NCBI RefSeq assembly: GCF_013307205.1
Contig: NZ_CP028940.1
Coordinates: 254,135 to 318,134, forward strand
Source: Polynucleobacter arcticus
GTDB lineage: Bacteria; Pseudomonadota; Gammaproteobacteria; Burkholderiales; Burkholderiaceae
Length of the DNA stretch: 64,000 nt
Reading direction: 5' to 3'
Numbering within the stretch: position 1 is the first letter of the stretch; the number at the start of each line of letters is the position of its first letter. Under the pieces are notes generated by a model, which was not told the origin of the DNA, ran no database searches, and was given only the letters and a program-made list of their open reading frames with translations. Positions 54,669 to 63,183 of this stretch are shown here, in pieces. Position numbers and translations under genes: made by a program.

Positions 54669-54688
54669 TAATTTGTATATACAAATTA
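54669..54688. promoter_or_regulatory. 20-bp perfect palindrome before a TA locus
   Basis: TAATTTGTAT and its exact reverse complement, adjacent, 11 bases before ATG 54700. Probable operator of the downstream ribbon-helix-helix antitoxin. Confidence 0.75.
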
Positions 54689-54699
54689 ATGGAACATTC

Positions 54700-54994
54700 A
54701 TGAAAAACCTCATTAATTAGCCCCGATACTGAAGAAAAACTAATCAAAAAACATGGTTTAAGGCGGATTGACGTGGAGCAGTGCTTTAGGAATAGAGAGC
54801 GCTCTTATTTACTGGAAACACGACCAGAAAATAAAACTGAGCCATTGAGTGAGTGGTTTATATCTGAAAATGATAGAGGTATATTGATCAAGGTTGTTTG
54901 TATTTTCATAGAAGGCATGATTCACCTGAAAAGCGCATTTCCTCCAAATGATGAAGAGATTAGTATATACAATACAATGTCTGAAAATTACTAA
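54700..54994 (+). pseudogene. Frameshifted BrnT-like/'ADP-ribosyl hydrolase'-type small toxin
   Basis: The frame from ATG 54700 reads MKNLIN then stops at TAG. Dropping one base in TTAATT (about 54713-54716) gives MKNLIISPDTEEKLIKKHGL running into the open frame that ends at 54994 (VEQCFRNRERSYLLETRPEN, ILIKVVCIFIEG). Small proteins of this type are often annotated as ADP-ribosyl-(dinitrogen reductase) hydrolase and are paired with RHH antitoxins. A GTG at 54773 could still give a 73-residue fragment. Confidence 0.7.
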
Positions 54995-55038
54995 AAGTGT
55001 TGGCAATCAAAAGCAGATAATTGAAATAGAGGACAGTG

Positions 55039-55407
55039 ATGACTACAAACGAAAAAACAAAAAAGATTGAAGCCGCCCAGGACGCTTGGGAAAGTGGCAA
55101 GTTAGGTAGAGATAGTAAATATGCCGTGGCAGCTAGCAAAGAGCTTGGCGATCAAATCGATGATGCATTGGGTTTGCAAATGATCTCCATTCGGCTGGAT
55201 AGAGAATTAATTGATACATTCAAGCTTTTGGGTGGGAAATACCAAATGGGCTATCAGCCTTTAATGCGGGAAGCATTAAAGCGGTTTGTCGATGGTGAGC
55301 TGAAGATGGTTGCGATTGAGGCTTTGGAAAAACAAAGCTTAGCAAGATCAAAATCAAAGGATGATCAAAATCACCCCAAGAAAGAAAAGGTAGCCAAGGC
55401 TGCATAA
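55039..55407 (+). CDS. Ribbon-helix-helix antitoxin-like protein
   Basis: A 122-residue protein with a CopG/BrnA-type domain in the middle (ISIRLDRELIDTFKLLGGKY; PLMREALKRFV) and a Lys-rich tail. ATG 55039 has AGAGGA upstream. It follows the broken toxin by 44 bases and appears intact. Confidence 0.82.
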   Translation: MTTNEKTKKIEAAQDAWESGKLGRDSKYAVAASKELGDQIDDALGLQMISIRLDRELIDTFKLLGGKYQMGYQPLMREALKRFVDGELKMVAIEALEKQSLARSKSKDDQNHPKKEKVAKAA

Positions 55408-55488
55408 AGTCAAAGCTCTACCAGAGGCTCTTTCATTACGTGGAATGGTCTTGATTCTCCCAAGGATTTAATAGAAAGCGCACCAAAA

Positions 55489-55647
55489 ATGCCATCAACT
55501 AAATCATTTAAAGAAACAGTCTATTTGCGAATGGTGCGTGATCCTGCTTTCAGGCTAGCCTTACTTCAAGAGGCGCTCTCTGCTTTACATATGGGGGATA
55601 TACCCCTTGGAAAACTCATACTACGAGATTTACTTATCCACAATTAG
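55489..55647 (+). pseudogene. Truncated HTH antitoxin (addiction-module antidote) stump
   Basis: A 52-residue frame: MPSTKSFKETVYLRMVRDPA, then FRLALLQEAL and GDIPLGKLILRDLLIHN. This is the N-terminal part of the antidote family found with HigB-like toxins, and the HTH half is missing. No toxin lies beside it. It is a decayed TA locus. Confidence 0.7.
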
Positions 55648-55695
55648 CCTTGAGAGTTATGCCTGCTAGGCGCTAGTATCAGACTCATCTATCAA

Positions 55696-55753
55696 GTTAT
55701 ATATTTATATAATATTTAAACATGGTAAAATTCGTGTTATATTTTTATATAAC
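55696..55753. promoter_or_regulatory. Two GTTATAT-type palindromes upstream of mazEF
   Basis: GTTATATATTTATATAA (55696-55712) and GTTATATTTTTATATAAC (55736-55753), 40 bp apart; the second has perfect 7-bp arms and ends 15 bases before the mazE ATG. Likely MazE/MazEF operators. Confidence 0.75.
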
Positions 55754-55768
55754 TCAAGGGGGCAGGAA

Positions 55769-56023
55769 ATGCAGACAAGCTTGAGAAAAGTAGGTGGTTC
55801 GATAATGATGGCGGTTTCGCCCGCATTTTTAGAGGAGTTAAAGATTCATTCGGGTTCAATGGTTGATGTTGCGCTGCTAGAAGGTCACTTAGTAGTAAAG
55901 CCTATTACCAAGCCTAAATATAAATTGACTGATTTATTGGCAAAATGCGATACGAAAGCCAAAATGCCCAAAGAGGACAAGCAATGGCTTGAGCTTGCTC
56001 CAGTTGGCAATGAGATCTTGTAA
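55769..56023 (+). CDS. mazE: MazE/ChpBI-type antitoxin
   Basis: An 84-residue AbrB-fold antitoxin (LRKVGGSIMMAVSPAFLEEL; VDVALLEGHLVVKPITKPKY) with a C-terminal toxin-binding tail. Shares a base with mazF (TAATG). Confidence 0.92.
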   Translation: MQTSLRKVGGSIMMAVSPAFLEELKIHSGSMVDVALLEGHLVVKPITKPKYKLTDLLAKCDTKAKMPKEDKQWLELAPVGNEIL

Positions 56024-56349
56024 TGAATCGAGGCGATATCTATTTGGTTTCATTAGACCCTGCTTCTGGCCATGAGCAAAAGGGAATGCGTCCTGTGCTC
56101 GTAGTTTCGCCAGGATCTTTTAACAAGTTAACGAAGACGCCAATGGTGGTGCCCATCACAACAGGCGGAAATTTTGCAAGAGTTGCTGGATTTACAGTCG
56201 ACCTAGTAGGCTCTAAAACAGTAGGCGTGGCCCGGTGCGATCAACTCAGGGTGCTGGACTTGGTGGCAAGAAAAGCAAAGAAGTTAGAGGGTGTTTCGAC
56301 TGACGTAATGGATGAAGTATTAGCCAAATTATCGACATTAATTACTTAG
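56023..56349 (+). CDS. mazF: MazF-type mRNA interferase
   Basis: A 108-residue PemK/MazF endoribonuclease: MNRGDIYLVSLDPASGHEQK, GMRPVLVVSPGSFN, PMVVPITTGG, and ARCDQLRVLDL. All family motifs are present, so it should be active. Confidence 0.94.
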   Translation: MNRGDIYLVSLDPASGHEQKGMRPVLVVSPGSFNKLTKTPMVVPITTGGNFARVAGFTVDLVGSKTVGVARCDQLRVLDLVARKAKKLEGVSTDVMDEVLAKLSTLIT

Positions 56350-56500
56350 CATTGTTCTTCAAATAATATTTCTTTATGGGAAATTTACAAGTCAATCATC
56401 AAGCTTAGTGAATTATCTAGTAAGGCCATTTTCTTAAAAGCTGCAGATAATTTTTTAAATGCCTATATGAATCCTGCCTTTGGTGCATTGTCCCAAGGGT

Positions 56501-56890
56501 CATCCATTTTTAGATGGCAATAGACGTGCCATGCTTCTGGTTCATGCTGAGTGATGTTTTCGTGCGAACATGTCTATTGATTGGGTTGGCACTGACAAGA
56601 CTACTTATTTAGAAGCATTGACCCGTGAGATTGAAGATCCGCATGCTGGCCTTTTAGATCGCTTACAAGCTTGCAGAACAAAACGTAAGTTCATCAACAG
56701 ATGGCTCGAAATGACGAAAGTGATTATTCGTACTGGTGCAGTTAAAGGATTTTTTGAGCGCGCACGAAAAGTGGCGCAAAAAGCGGATAGTGGAGAGCCA
56801 ATTTTCAAGTCAGAAACCATCACATTTGAAGGCCCTCAAGAAAAGGCTATCGCTCTTTCGAATCGAGCCGTAAAGGATCGTGGTGCTTGA
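56501..56890 (+). pseudogene. Fic-family relic
   Basis: The frame opens near HPFLDGNRR at 56501-56527, the Fic motif HPFxxGNGR with the second Gly changed to Arg, then RAMLLVHAE, TGA at 56552, and CFRANMSIDWVGTDKTTYLE onward to 56890. The upstream sequence does not give a normal Fic start. One nonsense codon, a changed motif and a missing N-terminus mark it as dead. The 106 residues from ATG 56570 could still be made. Confidence 0.75.
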
Positions 56891-57008
56891 AAAAAAACTG
56901 ACTTCGAAACTCGATTACTGCAACTAGCCTAGAGCATAGTCCCGCTACGAAGTAATTGCTAATCAAAATTGTGCATAGATACATTAATAAAAGATGGCGA
57001 AGATGACC

Positions 57009-57965
57009 CTATTCAATTTCTTCATAAGGGCTAGTGAAGTTTTCTATGTATTTCATTACGGTATCCGTCTTGGACCATCTTCCTCTACTCATGATCATGG
57101 GCATGCTGGCGCCCGATGTGAGTAAGTCTTGGGCAGCACCTACTCGCATAGAGTGCCCACTGATTTGATCGATGATAGATTGATCGAGATTGGCGCTTTT
57201 AGCCAGCCTTTTATAGATGCGATTAACTTGACCCCCACCAAGACTTTTTAGCAGGATATTTCCTCGGCTTATCCCTCTAAATAAAAATCCTTCAGTAATT
57301 TGGGCTTGCTGTATCCACTCTTGAGTTGCTAGATAAGTTAACTTTCTGATGTGGGCGATTCTGCCGTCGCCCTCTTGATCAGTTTTACTTTTCCGTATGC
57401 GCATATGGTAATAAGTGTTTCCCCCTTTGGTATGTGTGGATAAGTTATTCACTTGATAGGAGACCAGCTCACTTCGGCGGGCCAGTGTGTCATAGGCAAT
57501 TAATAGCAGAGCTCTATCTCTGTAGTCTCGGATGGATTCGAGATTTTCAGGAATTAATTTACTTAAAGTTTCCCATGTAATGGGGTGAGCTTGTTTTCTA
57601 TAGCGCCCCAGTTGGCGATGCATTCTTTTCATTTCCAGTTTGACATCGGGATGAGCTGTTACATCAGTAAATGAATTAAGCTGGTGTATTGATGACAGTC
57701 CACATATCGCCCTGCGAATGCCGGCTGAGGACTTGCCAATGGCAATGAGCCTTTTTATAAAAAGACAAACTGCTTGGGGTATGGCTGGTAGTGAGCTTAA
57801 GCTATGTTCATCACAAAATGCAATGAAACAAATAAAGTCTTCCTTATAGGCGCGAATAGTGGCTGGAGCATAGGCGCCACTGATTTTTTGTATAGTTTTA
57901 TTTAGTAGACTGTTCGGATTCGGATTCGGATTCGGGTTCGGATTGGGATTGACCGGCTCTGTCAT
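57009..57965 (-). CDS. Tyrosine recombinase/integrase with Asn-Pro repeat
   Basis: A 318-residue integrase with catalytic Arg164 (ARRSEL), Lys region RKSKTD, His271-Arg274 (HSMRVG), Trp297 (GRW) and Tyr306 (MKYIENF). The N-terminus has an Asn-Pro run (residues 6-18) encoded by a GAATCC-like hexanucleotide repeat. It lies at the right border of the TA island and is the only recombinase beside it. Confidence 0.9.
   Translation of the reverse strand: MTEPVNPNPNPNPNPNPNSLLNKTIQKISGAYAPATIRAYKEDFICFIAFCDEHSLSSLPAIPQAVCLFIKRLIAIGKSSAGIRRAICGLSSIHQLNSFTDVTAHPDVKLEMKRMHRQLGRYRKQAHPITWETLSKLIPENLESIRDYRDRALLLIAYDTLARRSELVSYQVNNLSTHTKGGNTYYHMRIRKSKTDQEGDGRIAHIRKLTYLATQEWIQQAQITEGFLFRGISRGNILLKSLGGGQVNRIYKRLAKSANLDQSIIDQISGHSMRVGAAQDLLTSGASMPMIMSRGRWSKTDTVMKYIENFTSPYEEIE
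57911..57953 (-). repeat. Hexanucleotide repeat coding Asn-Pro
   Basis: About seven units of AAYCCN on the coding strand, in frame near the integrase start. Confidence 0.85.
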
Positions 57966-58259
57966 GGTGCGCTATTTATTATTTGGTGGATTCCTTGAGA
58001 GTAATCAGATAGTCACATCACGGATGACTAATTAAGGACCAGATTATCTTGATTCATATGTATGAGACTGCGGATCGCAGATGCCGCTATCTTTTTGAGC
58101 TTGTCGTTTTAAACGCTGGCGAAAATTAATTCCACTTCAATTATGGCGATGTATTGTTATCGCACGCACCAATTCCTACATTCACTTCAGTATCTATCGA
58201 CTGATTTATTCCGCTTCGTACTTTAGGCTTGACTGATCCTCTAACCTAAAGGAGTCTTC
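57966..58259. other. Intergenic region upstream of integrase
   Basis: 294 bases without a gene. Contains a strong Shine-Dalgarno (AAAGGAG) for the next small ORF. No attachment site could be defined from one end only. Confidence 0.4.
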
Positions 58260-58391
58260 ATGTTATCGATTGAATATGTGCACAAAAGAGTGAAGTTATT
58301 TCGGATTGAATTGAGGCTAGTGGTACTCGCCAGTCTCTTGGTAGCGATTCTCATTTGGCAAATACTGCGTGTACTGATGGTGCTGAAATAG
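58260..58391 (+). CDS. 43-residue membrane protein
   Basis: MLSIEYVHKRVKLFRIELRL, then VVLASLLVAILIWQILRVLM: a basic N-terminus and one hydrophobic helix. AAAGGAG lies 6 bases before the ATG. Too short for a family assignment; its translation signals are good. Confidence 0.5.
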   Translation: MLSIEYVHKRVKLFRIELRLVVLASLLVAILIWQILRVLMVLK

Positions 58392-58414
58392 TAGATCAGT
58401 ATTTTTAAGTGAGT

Positions 58415-59503
58415 CTAGGATTGGGGATGCATCCATTGTGGCGTTCTAAATGTCACGATTTGCTTATAGAGCCATACATAGGCAATGATGAAGATTAGTA
58501 AGCATCCAATGAGTATGGCAGTGGAGTTGTAAAACAAAATTGCTGGAACGACTGCTAGGCTACTGAGTACCCAAAGATAGGGTGATGTTCTGGCATTGGC
58601 GCTAAACCAATCACTCTCACTAGTAATGTGGGTTTTATTGAGGATGCGTCTAAAGATCAGTGAATGAAAGTGAATGCCATCCGGATGGCCTGGACTCTTG
58701 CCTTGATGAAATTTTCTGCGATAGATAGTAAAGACTGTTTCTAAGATAGGGTACGCATTGAGCATCAATGCAAACCAAGGAGAAATCTCCCCATGTCGGC
58801 TAACTGCAAGAATGCTCATGATCGCAATCCAAAAACCAATGAGATAGGCACCACCATCGCCTAAAAAGATCAAGCCTCTGGGGTAATTCCAAATAAAGAA
58901 CCCTAAGATGGCGCCTGCCATGATCAAGCTCATAGATAAGATCATTGGATCATTGAATTTAAAGCCGATATAGCTCAGCCCCAATAAAGAGATGATGCCT
59001 ACCATGCTCGATAGCCCATTAAAGCCATCGATAATGTTGAAGGCATTGGCTAAGCCAGTCACAGCAAATATGGTGAACAGTATTGCCACTGCTGGTAGAG
59101 CAAATACATAATCTAATCCTGGAATATCTAGACTTTGAATTTGTACATTCAAAAAAAGGCAGGCTAGTAGCGCCCCAAATGCCGTAAACATAAGACGAGT
59201 ACGTACACTCACTTTCTTGGTAATGTCTTCTGCAACACCAATGCTAAATGCAGGGATAGCGCAAAATAAGAGCAACAATTCGGTAAAGTTCGACACGTCT
59301 TCTTCATAGCGTAGAGCAATCGCAAAGAAGAGGCCCAGACCAATGGCAACCCCACCAATTCTGGGAACAGGCCCCATATGAAACTTTTGTGGTCCAGCAA
59401 GATCGTGATCGCCGCTAAATCCTCCATGCAATTTCTGGGTGCGAATAATCAGAATAGTCGCAATAAAGGATACAAAAAAAGCGGTTAACAGGCTAATCAT
59501 CAA
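58415..59503 (-). CDS. WecA/MraY-family glycosyl-1-phosphate transferase
   Basis: A 362-residue multi-pass enzyme that starts the lipid-linked glycan by moving sugar-1-phosphate to undecaprenyl phosphate. Motifs: GPVPRIGGVAIGL, NAFNIIDGFNGLSS, FLGDGGAYLIGF and HPDGIHFHSLIFRR. It is separated from the other polysaccharide genes by the IS and TA island. Confidence 0.9.
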   Translation of the reverse strand: MMISLLTAFFVSFIATILIIRTQKLHGGFSGDHDLAGPQKFHMGPVPRIGGVAIGLGLFFAIALRYEEDVSNFTELLLLFCAIPAFSIGVAEDITKKVSVRTRLMFTAFGALLACLFLNVQIQSLDIPGLDYVFALPAVAILFTIFAVTGLANAFNIIDGFNGLSSMVGIISLLGLSYIGFKFNDPMILSMSLIMAGAILGFFIWNYPRGLIFLGDGGAYLIGFWIAIMSILAVSRHGEISPWFALMLNAYPILETVFTIYRRKFHQGKSPGHPDGIHFHSLIFRRILNKTHITSESDWFSANARTSPYLWVLSSLAVVPAILFYNSTAILIGCLLIFIIAYVWLYKQIVTFRTPQWMHPQS

Positions 59504-59602
59504 TTCATTATAAATTCTATTATTTCTTGTTTAGATAATTTAAGTCAGTATTAACCATAGCTGTTGATATCAATCGCTTCAAGGATCGCAGTTTTAGCTT
59601 TT

Positions 59603-60310
59603 TTAATTAGTCGGCCCTGTAATCCGCGATCGCACAATCACATAGGGTTCTCCCGAGGGCCGGGTATTTTTAGAGGAATACAGCACCTCTGGCTTCATTT
59701 TCCCGCTGGCGAACTGGGCTAGTTGACCAGGGGCTTTGAGCTTTTTGGAGGTAAAAATCAGGATATTCTGATTGTTGGGGTCCTTACTGGGATAGTGACC
59801 TGCCAGTAGGAGCATGGGATCGAACGGCTTGCCTAAATAACTGACTTCAAAGTGTAAATGGGGTCCAGTGGATCTGCCAGTACTACCTACAGTAGCAATG
59901 ATTTGCGATTGCTTAACGAGATCTCCTTTGTTAATCAACATGGTTTGTGCATGCCCATACCGAGTGGAATAACCCTGCCCATGATCAATTTCTACTAAGT
60001 TGCCATACCCAGGAGCGTAAGCAGCATAGGTCACTCTGCCATCTCCCGTTGCCAGAATCGGGCTCCCAGCCTGCGATGGAATATCGACCCCATTATGTTG
60101 CTCATGTTCACTAGTAAACGGGCTAGTTCTGACCCCAAAAGGACTGGAAATGGTTTTAGCGCTAGAAGGGTTAGCCCCGATATGCTGAGGCTGAGCAAAA
60201 GCAAGTGCTGGCGCCATACCAAGCCAGAAACTGTATTTGAGGGCATGGATTCGCAATGGGTAGCATTTGCTAGCCAGTTTATGGAGGCGCTGTTGTTGAT
60301 CGGATTTCAT
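59603..60310 (-). CDS. M23-family (LytM) peptidase
   Basis: A 235-residue exported protein with a signal-like segment near residue 30-40 (GMAPALAFAQ), then the zinc motifs HNGVDIPSQAG and GRSTGPHLHFEVSYLGKPFDP. All metal ligands appear. Likely a peptidoglycan hydrolase; the C-terminal 60 residues are outside the catalytic domain. Confidence 0.9.
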   Translation of the reverse strand: MKSDQQQRLHKLASKCYPLRIHALKYSFWLGMAPALAFAQPQHIGANPSSAKTISSPFGVRTSPFTSEHEQHNGVDIPSQAGSPILATGDGRVTYAAYAPGYGNLVEIDHGQGYSTRYGHAQTMLINKGDLVKQSQIIATVGSTGRSTGPHLHFEVSYLGKPFDPMLLLAGHYPSKDPNNQNILIFTSKKLKAPGQLAQFASGKMKPEVLYSSKNTRPSGEPYVIVRSRITGPTN

Positions 60311-60440
60311 ATTCTGCTGATGCTCTTAAGTGTCGGCCTTAGTGCCTAGTTCAAAGTAATTAACTGCAGTTACTAATCGCAGCTTCATACTTTTTAATAA
60401 CATTCCCTCAACCCACCATCAGAGGATTTTTATTAGCCAG

Positions 60441-61040
60441 CTACCACGTTGAATCAAATACCTTGATTTTGAGCTGTAGTGCAATAGCACCATGCACACG
60501 ATCGCCAATGGTTGGAATGAGAAACACATTTGCTCCTACCCAATTCCCTTCCCAAGTTAAGGCTGGTACTGCTGAGGCAAACCAGCCGCCGTTATTGGTT
60601 TGGGGGTATCCATTAAACCCACCAAAGACAGCGCCAACTTTGATTGGGCCAATGGCAATGGGCTGGTAATACACGCCAGCATAGTTAGAGTAGGCGCGGT
60701 CGCTGTTGTAAAAGCGTCCGGCTGTGACTGAAGCAACGGTATTAAAGCGGTACTCCAAGCCTGCACCCCAGTTGCCCCCATTCAGATTCTTATCTTGTTG
60801 AAAGTGATACGAAACCATGCCCGGATTAATCCAGAGTTGACTTTTGGTCTTAGGTTCTAGAATCTGAAAGAAGTTATCGCTTTTATCAGCTTTGGTATCT
60901 GAGCTTGTTTGGGCATTGCTTGATGTCGTTGATGTAGGTGCCGTAGTTTGTGCCTGCGCATGTGCACTCCGTACAAGGGCTGTAAGCCCAACTAGGGTGA
61001 GGCATATTGAAAGCGATGTTCGTAGAACGGCGCTCTTCAT
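60441..61040 (-). CDS. Outer-membrane beta-barrel-like protein
   Basis: A 199-residue protein from ATG 61040 (MKSAVLRTSLSICLTLVGL) with a cleavable signal ending near AHAQ, a Ser/Thr-rich linker and amphipathic strands (WINPGMVSYHF; GAGLEYRFNTVASVTAGRFY; NYAGVYYQPIAIGPIKVGAV). An upstream in-frame ATG at 61157 lies inside gspC. Proteins of this shape are sometimes called PagP-like; the function is not known. Confidence 0.7.
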   Translation of the reverse strand: MKSAVLRTSLSICLTLVGLTALVRSAHAQAQTTAPTSTTSSNAQTSSDTKADKSDNFFQILEPKTKSQLWINPGMVSYHFQQDKNLNGGNWGAGLEYRFNTVASVTAGRFYNSDRAYSNYAGVYYQPIAIGPIKVGAVFGGFNGYPQTNNGGWFASAVPALTWEGNWVGANVFLIPTIGDRVHGAIALQLKIKVFDSTW

Positions 61041-61044
61041 CTGC

Positions 61045-61656
61045 TTATTTCTTGCTGGCGCCTTTAGCACTTTGATTACCTTTAGCAGGACCTGACTTAT
61101 GTAATTTGAAATCCAGTTTTTGACCTTGATACAAAAGGGTGGCTGATTCATCACCAATGCTGTGTAAGGTTAGGCCCTTACCGAGTCCTTCGCCAACACT
61201 AATAGCATTCGTTGGCTTGCCATCAATTTCAAAAATAGCAAAGCCGTCTAAGGAGCCATCTTTATTCTTGGAGGTAACTACGATACCCTGCAGGTAGATA
61301 TTTTCAGTGACCAATGGTTTATTGCCAAATAGGTCATAAGCAGCGCTAGCATCTTGATTGGAATACAAGGTCATGCCTTTGTTCATGCCTAAGGCACTCT
61401 GTCCTGGTGCTGAAGGAACTTGTGCCACTCTCATGAGCCAATAGGTAACTGAGACAGCGCACGCGAGCATCAAGATGTAAGTCAAGAGTCTACTGACTCC
61501 TATAGGGCTGATGAATGCGCTATTGGCAGTGAGCATAGTATTGAGCTTGTTGCCAGCAGATGGAGATGTCTTTTGGGCATGGTCATTTCGTCGCGGGTTG
61601 ACGACTGTTTTTGCTTCTTTAATGCGTGTTCGCATTTGCTTGATAAATTCGCTCAA
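61045..61656 (-). CDS. gspC: Type II secretion protein GspC-like
   Basis: A 203-residue bitopic protein with one membrane helix near residues 55-75 (LLTYILMLACAVSVTYWLM) and a homology region (YDLFGNKPLVTENIYLQGIV; FEIDGKPTNAISVGEGLGKG). No PDZ domain, as in short betaproteobacterial GspC. It is divergent from gspG with 51 bases between. Confidence 0.8.
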   Translation of the reverse strand: MSEFIKQMRTRIKEAKTVVNPRRNDHAQKTSPSAGNKLNTMLTANSAFISPIGVSRLLTYILMLACAVSVTYWLMRVAQVPSAPGQSALGMNKGMTLYSNQDASAAYDLFGNKPLVTENIYLQGIVVTSKNKDGSLDGFAIFEIDGKPTNAISVGEGLGKGLTLHSIGDESATLLYQGQKLDFKLHKSGPAKGNQSAKGASKK

Positions 61657-61707
61657 AGTAACAAAATACCTATAAAATTTAGACCAGTTTAAATCAATGA
61701 AAGTGCC

Positions 61708-62220
61708 ATGTTTATGTCTTTCTGCAATCTACGCCTGTTTAGTCATAAATCATCCAAAAACTCCCCTGTTCGCTCTGAATTAGCCCAAACGCTGAATCGC
61801 AAAAGTGGTGAGGCGGGATTTACTTTAATTGAAATTATGGTGGTCATTGCCATTATCGGTATTTTGGCTACGTTGATTGTTCCAAAGATCATGGGTCGCC
61901 CTGATGAAGCGCGTGCCACTGCAGCCAAGCATGATGTGGGCACCTTGGTACAAGCATTTAAGTTATATCGTTTAGATATTGGCCGCTATCCCACGTCTGA
62001 GCAAGGAATCAAAGCTTTAGTAGAAAAACCCACTTCTGAACCTGTTCCTCAGAACTGGAAAGCAGGTGGTTATTTAGATTCCATTCCAAAAGATCCTTGG
62101 GGCAATCCATACCAATACGCTAATCCAGGTACTCGTGGTGAAATCGATGTCTTTAGCTTTGGTGCAGATGGTAAAGCCGGTGGAACCGGAACTGATGCCG
62201 ATATCGGTAACTGGCAGTAA
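61708..62220 (+). CDS. gspG: Major pseudopilin GspG
   Basis: A 170-residue pseudopilin with cleavage at Gly37 before [19 protein letters not shown], then [34 protein letters not shown] and [13 protein letters not shown]. These are the classic GspG calcium-site and core motifs. The leader is unusually long from ATG 61708; an in-frame ATG at 61714 is an alternative. Confidence 0.96.
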   Translation: MFMSFCNLRLFSHKSSKNSPVRSELAQTLNRKSGEAGFTLIEIMVVIAIIGILATLIVPKIMGRPDEARATAAKHDVGTLVQAFKLYRLDIGRYPTSEQGIKALVEKPTSEPVPQNWKAGGYLDSIPKDPWGNPYQYANPGTRGEIDVFSFGADGKAGGTGTDADIGNWQ

Positions 62221-62248
62221 GCTATCCACGGGGGATCCTCAGTCAAGC

Positions 62249-62773
62249 ATGCTGCGTAAAAGCAGTCGTGCTCAGGATCATGAGCATGATCAAGCCCAGG
62301 CTCAGGCTGGTTTCACCTTAATTGAGGTACTGGTAGCTCTTGCGATATTTGCCATTGTGATGGCGGTTGCTGTCTTAGCGATACCGAATCACGATGATCG
62401 CTATTGGCGAGACAACTTAAATCAACTGGTGGCTTCGCTCAATTTAGCGCAAGACGAAAGTGCGATGTCCGGCATGACAATGATTGCACAAGTGGACAGT
62501 AATGGCTGGCGCTTTTTTACTCCCGGCGCTGCGGGTAGTGCTGCTAGCAATGTGCCACCGAACTTCAGTAACTCTAGCGGCTTGATGCCCGACGTGTATC
62601 AAGCAAAAAATTGGTACAAGCCAGTCGATATGGCGCCGCTGTTGCTCACACTGGGTGGTGAGCAGGTAACAGCAGTGTTGCAAATTCCGATTAGACAAAC
62701 CACCAATTCTGAAATACGCCAAGCTCTTTTGATTCGTAATCGCAATGGGCGCTTTAGTTGGAATAAGCCATGA
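62249..62773 (+). CDS. gspH: Pseudopilin GspH
   Basis: A 174-residue minor pseudopilin with AGFTLIEVLVALAIFAIVMA after a 21-residue leader rich in Gln/Ala/His. ATG 62249 is preferred to an in-frame TTG at 62135 inside gspG. Overlaps gspI by 4 bases. Confidence 0.88.
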   Translation: MLRKSSRAQDHEHDQAQAQAGFTLIEVLVALAIFAIVMAVAVLAIPNHDDRYWRDNLNQLVASLNLAQDESAMSGMTMIAQVDSNGWRFFTPGAAGSAASNVPPNFSNSSGLMPDVYQAKNWYKPVDMAPLLLTLGGEQVTAVLQIPIRQTTNSEIRQALLIRNRNGRFSWNKP

Positions 62774-63183
62774 GCCAATCTTTGAATGCAGATCGCAATG
62801 GTTTTGCTCTCGTTGAAGTGCTGGTCGGACTGGCAGTGCTCAGCATTGCCATGCTGGCAGGCCTTCGTGCAATTGCTAATGGGGCTGATACGCAGTTAGC
62901 TGTATCCCAGCGGACGATGGCTTTGTGGAGCGCAGACAATGCCCTGATGAGCTTGCGTGCGACTCGTGTATGGCCAGAGCTAGGTACCACTACCTTTAGC
63001 TGTCCTCAAGCAAGTTATGTTTTTGTCTGTCAACGCAAGGTGATCAGCACTCCCAATCCGGCTTTTAGAAGAGTCGAGCTCACGGTGTACATATCGAGCC
63101 CTGATAGCGCTGAAGTAGCCAGTGGCCCGCGCTTAGCCTGGTTAACTACAGTGGTCTCTAATCCGACTGGCGGTGTAATGTGA
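62770..63183 (+). CDS. gspI: Pseudopilin GspI
   Basis: A 137-residue minor pseudopilin (NGFALVEVLVGLAVLSIAML), with two Cys in the C-terminal half (FSCPQASYVFVCQRK). Start ATG overlaps gspH; end overlaps gspJ by 4. Confidence 0.9.
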   Translation: MSQSLNADRNGFALVEVLVGLAVLSIAMLAGLRAIANGADTQLAVSQRTMALWSADNALMSLRATRVWPELGTTTFSCPQASYVFVCQRKVISTPNPAFRRVELTVYISSPDSAEVASGPRLAWLTTVVSNPTGGVM

